A stretch of 64,000 nucleotides of DNA from Venturia oleaginea (lineage: Eukaryota > Ascomycota > Dothideomycetes > Venturiales > Venturiaceae), in assembly GCA_013176395.1 (NCBI GenBank), contig JABMLP010000018.1, positions 744,001 through 808,000 of the forward strand. Reading direction: 5' to 3'. Every line of letters begins with the position of its first letter. The first letter of the stretch is position 1. Positions 11,076 to 21,025 of the stretch are shown one piece after another. Under the pieces are notes generated by a model. It was not told where the DNA came from. It did no database searches and worked only from the letters and a program-made list of their open reading frames with translations. A program made the position numbers and the translations under genes.

Positions 11076-12643
11076 TCATTTCTTGATGTAGAAGCCCTGC
11101 GTCCGCTTGCCACTCGTCATGAATCCTCCCTGATCATATTTCTTCATCGTAGCCACATGCTTGTCCTTACTCTTCAGCCTGCCCCAATAATCCTGTCGGA
11201 AATAGAGATCATTCATGAACAGAGGTAAATGGGCCTCGGGCAACTTCCCTTGTTGCTGAAACTTCTTCACCGTATCTGCCAGCTCCGTATAGGTCTTCTG
11301 CATGATTTGGTCGATCCTGGCATCGTCCCTGGCGTACCAGTACGAGTAATCGAGCTCAAACACGATTCGATCCACGCTGTCGTCAAAGTCTACCACCACA
11401 CCTCCTGACGCCTTGGAAATCCGTGGAATGATCTTGGGCATAGGCTGGAATGCAATCGAAGCCACAGCACCAGAAACGTCCTTGACACTAAGAGCATTTT
11501 TATGCCACGAATCGTAGAATGCTTCCATGACTTCTGCTCCCACAGTCTTGTTTGGAAGTACTGTTGTCTCGGTACCAATGGTGTAGATGCTGTTTTTGAA
11601 GACGAAAATGTCGTTGAAACGCATCAACTCGTCGTGCGTGCGGCTCTTAGTTGCATCGATGATATGACGGATGTTGTCAAAGTTTTTAAACGTTCCAGGT
11701 GGTGGTTTGGGGCCATTATACCAGAAGAAAATGACCCAAATGTCGGCAAGACTGACCAGAGTGACCTCGGCGGTGGCGATGATGGAGGCTTTGGGGTCGG
11801 TATAATTTTCGGTGAAATCACGAATCGCAGCCAATATCTCTTTGGATTTTCCACCAGTGTATATCCGCCATCCACCCCATATTTGACCTATAGGACGTGC
11901 GTGGGTAGTGAAAGAGGTAACTATACCGAACATACCTCCACCTCCCTTGAGAGAGTCGAAAAGGTCACCGTTGGTAGAATTTGTTGCTTTGACAATGTCG
12001 CCGTTGCCTGTGACGACCTCGTATTCGACAACATTGTCTGCGGCCCAGCCATATTGCCCACTCAAGAAGCTTAGACCACCTCCACACATCTTAGCATCCG
12101 GTAAATTGAGTGTTTGGTTATTTGCTCACCTCCAAGCACAAGCCCGCCTACTCCAACGTTTCCAATTCTACCGCCAACCACTGCCACGCCATGTGGATCG
12201 AGAGCACGAGTCATGTTTTCCCAATTCAGGCCAGGGCCGAATCGAACGGTTTGACTTGGACGATCGTAGCGGATTTCGTTCAGGTTTGCAGTGGAAATGA
12301 GCGGTCCACCTTGTACGCTGGCCATATACTTGTTGGGATTGTGGCCTCCACTTTTTACAGCAAAAGGTTCATCACTTTGCTTGAGAACTTTGACGACTGT
12401 AGACATCTGCTGTGCGTTTCGAGGGTAGACCACACATTGAGGCTTCAGAGCCGAGCATCCTGTGGACCAGTAGTCATTTGTTGTGACGGTGTACCTTTGA
12501 GATCCGGGATAAACAACTTCGATATCGGGATATTGCTGTTGCAAAGTAGTGCAAGTAGCGCCAAGGGCTGAAGAAAAAAAGAGTGACGATATCAAAGCAA
12601 TAATAGTGAAGGGACTCTTAGGAGAAGAAGAAAAGGAAGCCAT
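11076..12643 (-). CDS. Secreted FAD-linked oxidoreductase (BBE/PCMH type)
   Basis: Predicted secreted flavoprotein oxidase of the FAD-binding PCMH/berberine-bridge-like family. Exons 12643-12130 and 12079-11076 give 505 residues, ordinary for the family. The N-terminus (MASFSSSPKSPF then a hydrophobic run to SSALG) is a good signal peptide, so this start is preferred to an ATG five codons upstream. VKSGGHNPNKY supplies the His expected to bind FAD. The second anchor site reads GRIGNVGVGG, with no Cys, so single rather than double covalent attachment is expected. The intron lies inside LGG|GLSFLSG, which matches the family only with the GAG acceptor ending at 12080. There is a conventional C-terminal end (KYDQGG). 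Substrate unknown; no biosynthetic backbone enzyme lies nearby. Confidence 0.88.
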
Positions 12644-13641
12644 TATGACTATAGGCAAGCCTAGAGAGTGAAGGCGTGCAGACGAATTGTTTCTTTCAGT
12701 GCAGTGAGTATTATATACGAAGAGTTAGTCGAATTTTTGTGATGCTGAGACACACGATCTCGGCCAATATACATGACACAACCCGGATGAAGGGCGGCAC
12801 TGGGCGGACACAGTCTCACAGTCTCAACTCCCAAGCTTGGATGTCCAGTGCGGCTCTGAAATGTATGGGCGACACAGCCTCTTATCGCGCTTGTCAACAA
12901 TAAATGATGATTTGCCACGATCTTATTTTGATTTGGATGAACGATGAAAGAGGTTGAGGCTCGAATTCAGAAAGAAAGTCGCAACAACTGACTGATTGTA
13001 ACCTATAGAGCAGCAGCGTCGAGTAACTTCATCTCGCGTCTCTTCGAGGAGAAAATTTCGGCAGCTTCCTGAGTAGACGTTGATGATGAAGGCGACACTT
13101 GAGGCTGTAAGCTGGCACATGTTTCCGTGGTGAAGATTCCGGCGCCGTGTGTCGGCTACTCGTATTATTTGATGTCATTTTCATCTAATGCACTTGGATG
13201 CTCGGTCAGTCGAAAGTCGAACATCGGCCACCGGCGCAAGGGCCACACACTGTTGGTACCCGAGTCGACCCGGGGATGAGGGGCGATATATGGATACAAA
13301 GTAGTAAACATCATTGATATAGCCCAGACTTGCGGGCGAGGTCTAGTACACAGTAGGTAGTAGTAGAGATACCTAGGGGATGGATGTTGGGGTGAGGTGG
13401 GAAGGTACCTCTTACCTTACACTCCCATTTGCCTGACTCGCTACTACGGTCAGAACAGGTGACATTTCACATGTGCCTGACTCGTCAACACATGTCGCTT
13501 TTCACCAGCATTGCCCTGTCGTGCCTGTCCATGTCCCGTCGCGGTGAATGTCTGCAAACACTACCACCATAGGAAAGCCTCAAAGCATCACTGACAGCCT
13601 TCTTAACTCCATCACGAGCCGGATCCCTCGACGGCGACAAC
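12644..13641. other. Divergent promoter region, oxidoreductase / MED17
   Basis: About 1 kb between two divergent genes. No additional gene supported. It should hold both promoters; I cannot name specific operators. Confidence 0.5.
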
Positions 13642-15736
13642 ATGGCTGGGTCTGAGACGGCAACGTCTTTTCCCATATCTCTTCGGCCGTGGCAGAAGGA
13701 GGATGACGATTCCAAGCCTCAATCGTTGGGAGAGCTCATTTTCCGCATGCACAATGAGCGCAAGGGCTTCCGCCATATCACTGAAGAAGGTTTGGCTCGA
13801 GAACTTCGTGATGAAGAAAGTGGACTCCGCCAAGAGAATGATGAACAAGTGGACCATGTCGACGAAGAAGATGAAAAAGGAACCAGCAAGTACATCGCCA
13901 AAAAGAGAATGGAGATGTTCCAGCTCCTACGGTATGTCTTTCCCAGACACTTGGGTCCGGGTCGGGTCTGATTTCATGCTTTGTAGAATTGCAAATGAGC
14001 AAGTCGGGTTTGCTAAAGACACCATTTCGTTGCTCCAATCGAAGTATCCTCCTCTCTTCGAAACCAAAGAGGATGGCAAGACTGTAAAGCGACCACCGCC
14101 TCTGAATTTAAATCCAGGAATAAAGTCAATGAGCGCGGCCTTGAAAGACGCTCTACCTCCAGGCACACTTTCTTACGACAAATGGCAAGATCCAGAAGAG
14201 CCATCTAAGCAACATCGACGAAGAATGATGGCGAATATTGAAAAGGAAAAGACCATGTTCAAAGGCGCTGTGTTGTCCTCGCTCGACAACTCAGCGAATA
14301 CGTTGACCCAAGCTGCATCTCGACTGGAAAAGGACGTCAAACGTGAAACGAAGTACTGGGAACAGCTACTCCTAGTCTCTGAAGCCGGCTTCCCTGTATT
14401 CAGAATGCCCAGTGACAAACGCACTCTTGCAGTGCAATTTGGAGCAAGAGAGGCTGGTCCACTATTCCGGGATCGTGGCATTGCTGCTCTGAGGGCCAAT
14501 GAAGATGGCACTGTCAAGCTTAATCAAAGCCTTACGACCAAACCCAAAACAACACGCTTTAGGATTATGGAGAACAATGAGATGATCTACAACAGCGCCA
14601 CCACAGCCTCGTCTGCCCTATTGGCGCTTGACAGCTCTCTGGAGACTCTGGTACGTCAGGCACAAGATTCACTTTTCGAGGAGGAGTTGTTTCACGAGAT
14701 GGTCATGGAGTCAAGAGATCTGCAACCTCTCGGTGTCAAGTTTCGAGGAGATGTTATTTACATTCCTCTCTCAGCTCGGCAGGACGAGACTGTCCAGCGT
14801 GAGTGTTTAGTCGACCTCCTACCTTTGGACGAAATTCAAGATACGTCGAATACGACCAGCGACGATGTCAGTCATGAGTTTCTGGAAGTCAGCTTTCGAT
14901 TGCTTCTCAGCCATGTGTTCCAGCAACGTCTACACCGTCGATCACAAATTCCGCCACCTCTGTCCGAGCGGAAACGGCCAACTCCGACGTCGTCAATCAT
15001 CAGACCTGTCATGGCTGTATTGCAGCATGGCAGTGCTCACCGTCCATTGCATGAATACCTCATCCGCGTCTCTAATAATCTCAAATCCGCCGGTCTGCCT
15101 GTCCTATCCAACAGCCCCCAAGCCGGTGTAATTTCTAGCCTACTACTCAACCTTAATGAATCGAAATCGAAACAGAAGAAATCGACTCTTCACAAGTTCC
15201 TCGACTCGCTCAATAAGCCAATCGTAAATGGCATCTCTTTCACCATACCATCGGCCCAAGGAAATGATGGACCAAATGGGACCGTCAAAGTAGACATTTC
15301 CACAAATCTCTTGGCACCTCAATTCGGAACGGAATACGTCCTTTACCTCCCCACAACCGTCGCTAGATTAGTTCACGGTCCCGATGCCTCTGCTTGCAGA
15401 CTAATGTTCAGATCCATCACGGATCTGACCTCATTCATTGGTGAGATCTTGGCCTGGGATATTTCGAGGAATATACTTCTACCGAGAGGGATGGATGGGA
15501 AATGGGAGCATTGTGATGACCATCCTGTTATCAATAAGGTTGTGGAGCATGTTGAAGGGACGAAGCGGAAGGTGGGAATCAAGGTCCTGGTTGAGGCCGA
15601 AAAGCTAAGCTTGACGAGGCTTTGGTTGGGTAATGCGAAGGTGGACGGGAAGGAGGAGTGGGATGGCAGTGATTCAAAGAGGAGTTTAACCGATGTTGTA
15701 GAGGGGTGGATGGGAGAATACATGGATATAGAATAG
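13642..15736 (+). CDS. MED17: Mediator complex subunit 17 (Srb4 family)
   Basis: Head-module subunit of Mediator, linking activators to RNA polymerase II in the nucleus. Two exons (13642-13931 and 13987-15736) splice after codon 96 to a 679-residue protein, in the normal range for fungal Med17/Srb4. The N-terminus carries the family pattern ISLRPWQ and an acidic stretch (VDEEDEKG). The core includes the MFKGAVLSSLDN and EELFHEMVMESRDL regions with predicted helices. The 55-bp intron has donor GTATGT and acceptor TAG. The start is the first ATG in frame and gives the expected N-terminus. Assignment is from overall pattern recognition of the Srb4 domain. Confidence 0.85.
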
Positions 15737-15823
15737 GGATGGTTTTGCTTCCTGTAATGTATGCGCCAAAGCCATAGCATTGAATAAAATAGTGTTTATT
15801 CCCTTAAACTCAGATGATAATCG

Positions 15824-16881
15824 TCACGACCTCAACCCGTCACCAGTCCCCTCCCTCGCCTTCCCAGCAACACCCACATGTATATCCTCAGGTCTGACCT
15901 CCTTCAACTCCCTCTCCTTCTTCCTCGCCTGCGTAGAATCAAATCAGCATCATCCAAACTCAAAGACACCAACTCCCCCCCCCCCCAACCTAAAAAAAAC
16001 AAAAAAAACCACTCACTTTAACCTCCGGCGCCTTCCCATTATCCTGCATATAAAACCTCCTCAAAAGCATGACACACTCCTCTTTAAAAATACCTCCGTA
16101 GGCTTTATACCCCCGCTCGACACCTTTATCAGAATGGATACTGAAGACCCCCCCCGTGCCGCCGAACCTCTCATTTGCGGCTCCGAAATAGACGGTTCGG
16201 AGGTTGAATTGGCGTAGGAGGGAGGCGCACATTATGCATGGTTCTACTGTTACGTATAGATCTGTGCGTTGGAGTAGGGAGGGGGCGTGGGTGGTAAGGA
16301 TGGAGGTTAGGGCGAGGAATTCGGCGTGGCGGGTTCCCTGAGGAGAAATTAGGGGGGGAGATGAGAAGGGGGAAGCATTAGGGAAGGTAAGGGAAAGATG
16401 AAGGAAAGGTGAAGGAGAAACAAGATGATTTCGACTCGAGGAAGTGGAAAAGATATTGGAGCAGAGATATCGATGTTTGCAGGAAACCTCGATGGTACTA
16501 GATAGATAGGGAGGGAGGAAAAGAAGAGACACGAGTTCAATACCCCGAAATACGGATGAAATCCGGAAAAACCTACGTTCAAACTCCTGTTCGTATCATT
16601 CATCCCCCTCCCAATCACCTCCCCCTCACAAACAAACACACACCCAACAGGCGTCTCATCACATCGGAGCGCAAGTTCGGCCTATTCACAAAATCCAGTC
16701 AGTCCGAAAATCTTCACGGGGATCCAAGCCGTCCTTTCTGTAATCTCTCTTTTTCTTTTCCCTATGATGAAGGATAAAGATTGACGAAGAGAGAGATAGA
16801 GACGATGGAATCAAAACTCACCATATCGATAGCCTCACGCATGAAGCGTTCGTGTTCTTGCATATCACCTGGTATATCCAT
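15824..16881 (-). CDS. TAD2: tRNA-specific adenosine-34 deaminase, catalytic subunit
   Basis: Deaminates A34 to inosine in tRNA anticodons with Tad3. Four exons (16881-16822, 16681-16577, 16337-16017, 15928-15824) are all phase 0 and yield 196 residues, near the fungal norm. The N-terminal ERFMREAIDM helix leads into ALRCDETPVGCVFV. Zinc and proton-transfer residues are present: HAE in GTRHAEFLAL, and PCIMC in TVEPCIMCASLL. The second intron is long (239 bp); the third contains a run of about 14 C on the plus strand (about 15975-15987). The last exon adds a short basic tail (ARKKERELKEVRP) not needed for catalysis. MED17 ends 87 bp away on the opposite strand, so the two genes converge. Confidence 0.92.
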
Positions 16882-17386
16882 TTTCAAAGTCGAGAGAGGT
16901 TCAGCGCATATTTTCTGATTGTCGGGAATTGATGTTGTGAGAAGAAACAAAGCAGAGGACGAAGTTCTTACAACGACGAGTCACAATAACTTTTTCCCCG
17001 TCCTCGTCTGAGGGAAGAAAGGTTACGCATCAAATCGACCATCATAATTTAAGGCCAATAACATGTTCAAGCAACCCAGGCACATGGTATCAATTGCTAA
17101 AGCGGACAAGCCTACTGCTATCCAGAGCGCTACAAATAAAAGAAAAAGAGAAGCGCTCCAAAGTCAAAGCCAATCGCCAACACCACAATGGTGGGAACGG
17201 TGACAAGAACGCCGGGTTTTTCTATAACCTATGCCCATCCAGTGAAGTGTACCCATTTGGAGTCCAATTCGTAGCGTCATATCTGTATTACCACTTCAAG
17301 CCATTCGTAACCGCAGGAAAAAATGGATATCCATCTCCCCGGGAACAATGCATATACTCAACTCGAATGATTCTGATATCCTCAAA
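16882..17386. other. Intergenic, upstream of TAD2
   Basis: Holds the TAD2 promoter and the 3' side of the next minus-strand gene. One plus-strand open frame overlaps the neighbour's coding strand and shows no family features. Confidence 0.5.
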
Positions 17387-18813
17387 TCAAGATGCGCCAC
17401 TCCTAGTTCTCTTTGCGGACTCGCCATCCATCGGCTCACCCTCTCGCTTCCTGGATGGTGGTGCAGGAACTGGAGGTGCTTTTCTACGTGCCCAACCACC
17501 AAATGCGCTGACCTTCCTCGTCAACTTGCTTGCAGCTACAGTACCCAAGTCCTCGTGCTCAACGCTGCTACGCTTCGATCGACCAGTTGATGGTGGTGTC
17601 GTTGGATGGAACTGCTGTTTGACTGGCGTGACGGCGGCTTTCGGCTGAGGAACCTCGATATCAGTGACGGCCTCCTCATCGGCTTCTTCTGCTGCCTCGC
17701 GGGCTTGTCGCTGCACTTCGCTGGGGAATAGGAGGCGTGGTTTGATGGTCGATCGGGTGAAGCGCTTAGTGGCTGAGGCGCCTGCCTTGCGGCGGACTTC
17801 CAGGTCGCTCAGGTTATCGTCCTCGTCTTCGTTCGAGTCGGCCGCGTTGTCGAAACGGCGTAAGACTTTCTTTCCACGACTGTGTATTGTTAGCTTGACC
17901 TCATAATTGGCATAGCGGTCGGAAGCACCACGCGGGCCGATGAATCCATTGCATCCGAACAAAGGGTTGAAAGTACGACATCAAGATCCAGATCTATATC
18001 GCAAAAAGACTGGAAAGTGTTCTTAGAAATCCTCAGAATTCTGCGATATCAATGTAAATCAAGGCGCTATCTCGCCACCGCCCTTCGTGGGCGGACAAGG
18101 AAAAGGGAATCCACTGTGATAGTCTCAATCGCAAGGGGAACTTACAAGACGTAGACAAGACCCTCATCATTGCGTGCAGCTTCCTCCATCTCTTCTTTGG
18201 TTACTGCTCTACTCCTACGTCGCTTGCTCGGCTTTGCAGCGTTCTTGCTGAGAAATGGATTGGCTTCGTCTTCGTCCAGTGTTGGTACGCGATCCTTTGA
18301 GTCTGTGTAAATCTCGATCTTGCTTGAGCTACCAGCTTCTTGTCCATCTTCGGCAATGGCAAATGGGTTGAATGCCTTCTTTCGTGCCTTCTTTGGTGTC
18401 GGCATGGCCTCCTCCACTGTAGCAGGTCGTCCAGGAAACAATGCGCGCGCAGCTCCATTCATGGCTCCATGTGGTACAGATCGCTTGCGCGGGGTCTTCG
18501 CTGGGGTATGGAACATGCCGAAAGAAGCAGCGCTTGAGGTCAGTCGGTCTCGCTTGGTGGGAAGAACGTCAGTCTCGGAATCAGATGCGGGAAGGGTCGA
18601 AGGTCGCTTGCGGTCGAAGGTAGGAAATTGCTTGCTGACTGGCGTTGAAGCGCGAGCTGATGGAGAGCTGGTGAAGGAATGGTCGGTACTTCGTTGTGCT
18701 GCAACACGCGTTGATCTCCGGGGCGAGTATGGCTCGTAATTGTCGTAGCGTGGGCCGTGTAGAGGTGGAGGAGGAGTGTGGACACAGCCACCGGGCGATG
18801 GAGTAGTCGCCAT
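17387..18813 (-). CDS. Conserved basic, S/TP-rich protein, probably nuclear
   Basis: I do not recognise the family with certainty. Two exons (18813-18146 and 17879-17387, 266-bp intron) give 386 residues. The junction joins GLVYV to FRGKKVLRRF, a hydrophobic/basic motif that looks like a conserved core. The N-terminal half has many SP/TP sites (SPGG, TPPPP, SPRR, TPVSK, TPAKTPRKR), as expected of a proline-directed kinase substrate, plus basic clusters (KPSKRRRSR, KKARKKAF) that could be nuclear signals. A short acidic block PTLDEDEANPF precedes the conserved core. The tail is Lys/Arg/Pro rich. A cell-cycle or chromatin role is possible but is inference only. DUO1 lies divergently upstream. 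Confidence 0.75.
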
Positions 18814-19370
18814 GATGGGAGACGATTGTTTGTTTGTCGCTTCCTTTTCTGAAGTCCGAGTCGCTGTTCTGGGCGGTCGGTGGTGACAGAGCGGCAGTCA
18901 ACAACGGTCGATGTACGGTGCGTTGGATGACAATGATGTAAAAATGCGGTGATGCGAAGCGTAGGAATATCTTCGTAGGGACCAAGAAATAGGATTCTTG
19001 GGGAGTATGTTTGTTTGAGCGTGAGCGTTAGCGTGTTCGAGCTGGCCGACACTGAAATCATGGGCGAGAGGCTGAACACATTCCAAGGGAGGCTGGAGCG
19101 CACCAGCCACCATATAAACCAACAATGTCAATAACAACTGTCTGAAAGCGGCAACAGAAACCATGGAAGAATTTGATTCGATACGAGGGACTCAATTCTT
19201 GTAGAATCTCTTCATTAGCCACAATGCCATGATTGTTTTGCTACGCGTCCAACACACGAGCGAATTAGTGTTGACCTCCCATTTCTTCAATTGTGCTCTC
19301 TCCCTTGACGCGTCTTTCTCGACCCACAAACATCAAACGCCAATGCTATACAACGTTTTCCAACACAACC
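18814..19370. other. Divergent promoter region upstream of DUO1
   Basis: 557 bp between divergent genes. No independent gene supported. Both promoters must lie here. An ATG at 19293 is in frame with DUO1 and would add 26 residues; the ATG at 19371 fits the family better. Confidence 0.5.
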
Positions 19371-20154
19371 ATGTCCAAACCATACGATCATCTTGATTTG
19401 GAAGGATTGAACCTTTCCGATTCTGACGATCCCTTATTTGATTCTCCCGTACACGTAAAGAAAGGAAAACTACAGACTGGATCAGATGGAAAGGAAGAAG
19501 ATGCAGAGCAACAGAATAAGACGCGTCCGGTCGAATCGCGCTATGTTGCAGAAGAAACGCGTGAAGCACAATTACGGACAAGAATTGGACAATATCCGCA
19601 ACATCAATACGGTAGTAGAGGGCGTGGTCGAGAGCTTGGAGAAGGCGAAGACGAATATGGAGGTGCGTTTCCCTAGGCACTAGCATATGGGCAATGGCTA
19701 ATCACTACAGACGGTCAACCGAACAGTCACATCGGCATCCACCCTTCTACAAACATGGACGCGAATCCTGTCCCAAACAGAACACAACCAACGCCTCATA
19801 CTCAATCCCTCATGGCAAGGCGCAACAGAGGATCTAGCAAATGTCGAAGCAGAGGAGTTACAACGACAACGAGACGCCCAGCGCCGCCAACGCGAAGAGC
19901 AGCAACGCCGTGAAGCTGCGGCACGAAAGGCCGAAGAAGACGAGAGGAAGAGAGAAGCTGCAGCTGCCAGAGGAACTCGTGGTCCAAGAGGGCGGGTACG
20001 AGGAGCTCGTGCTGGCTCGAGCGTCAGTGCATCTATGTCAGGCTATGGTGTCAACGGCAGGGTTACGCCAGCAAGAGGTACGAGTGGAACTGGAAGAGCT
20101 GGGAGTGGCATAGGACGAGGTCTAAGAGCTAGGGGCGGCAGAGGCCCAAGCTAG
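19371..20154 (+). CDS. DUO1: DASH complex subunit Duo1, frame broken by one base
   Basis: Duo1 belongs to the DASH/Dam1 ring that couples kinetochores to spindle microtubules in fungi. The N-terminus (MSKPYDHLDLEGLNLSDSDD) reads in one frame up to EETREAQLRT. The conserved Duo1 core (ELDNIRNINTVVEGVVESLE, then KTNME) continues in another frame, the switch falling at about 19575-19585. A phase-correct intron follows (19663-19710), joining NME to TVNRTVTSASTLL and QTEHNQRLILNPSWQG. The tail is Arg/Gly-rich. Apart from the switch, everything fits Duo1. Explanations are one extra base (mutation or assembly error) or an alternative 52-bp intron (19455-19506). The latter restores an open frame but replaces the conserved-looking acidic segment with a basic one. 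Confidence 0.8.
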
Positions 20155-21025
20155 ACGCGTATGGCATGCAACGCAGTCTATCGTGGCATGTGTGGTGATT
20201 TCGCCACACAAAACTTGGACGCGAATTATGCTTTGCTGCTCCCACGACAATCATACCAGATATCACAATCTATGGTACTCTCCGAACCAGGAACCCATCC
20301 ACAGACTTGCAATCAGGTCTTCAGAGGTAGCAGTAAATTCGAATAGTGGTCAACTTTTCAGGTGAGCATTTTTTGAGTGGTCAAAATCCTGCTACCGCGT
20401 TAGCTTTTTTTCCTGCCTTCGAACTCACCGTGTCAGCTGCTTAATAATAGACTTTAGAGTTGGTATTGATATCGCAGAATCTCTGACAAATTAGATCTCC
20501 GAATTGCCAGAAATTCCGCGATATTATTCTTGACTCAGACATGATAAACAGTTGTTAGCTCTTTGTTGGAGAGACTTGGTTTCTTCACCAGGCTTCTGAT
20601 GAATGTCAAATGCATGCTTGAGAAGACACCCTCTGACGCCTCTCGATAGGTCCTCCCGCGTCAGATCTTCATCCAAAAGCGCGGTCATGCGGAATGCGAG
20701 TGGCAGATGCAACAAACCCCCTTTTTTTGAAGATCTCCTGGCTGCTGGAATAAACGCAGACAAACGGAAAAACAGCGGCATTCCACATTCCCCATCGTTT
20801 TGTTGCTCAACAAGTAAAATGCATAAGCAGCAAACAATGTTGTCCATCAATCATCTGCACCCTATCTCACCTTTCTGACGCCACATTCTCTCTTACTTGA
20901 TCGATATCTTGACCTTTGGACAGTGCTGTTGTAACCTGATTCTGCTGCTCCTCCAAGCTTGTTGTAGGATAGCTCTGTGTGCTCTATTTTGCAGATATAG
21001 ATGTCGATATGCTGCTCCCTTAACA
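20155..21025. other. Intergenic between DUO1 and the RRM-like gene
   Basis: 871 bp with no recognisable gene. Open frames of about 90-108 codons exist on both strands over the same bases and resemble no family. It likely holds the DUO1 3' region and the next promoter. Confidence 0.5.

Noticed and set aside
19455..19506. Intron to rescue the DUO1 frame
   Set aside because: Phase and splice sites work, but the new translation is a basic segment unlike the acidic conserved-looking segment it replaces, so I kept the one-base break as the main reading.
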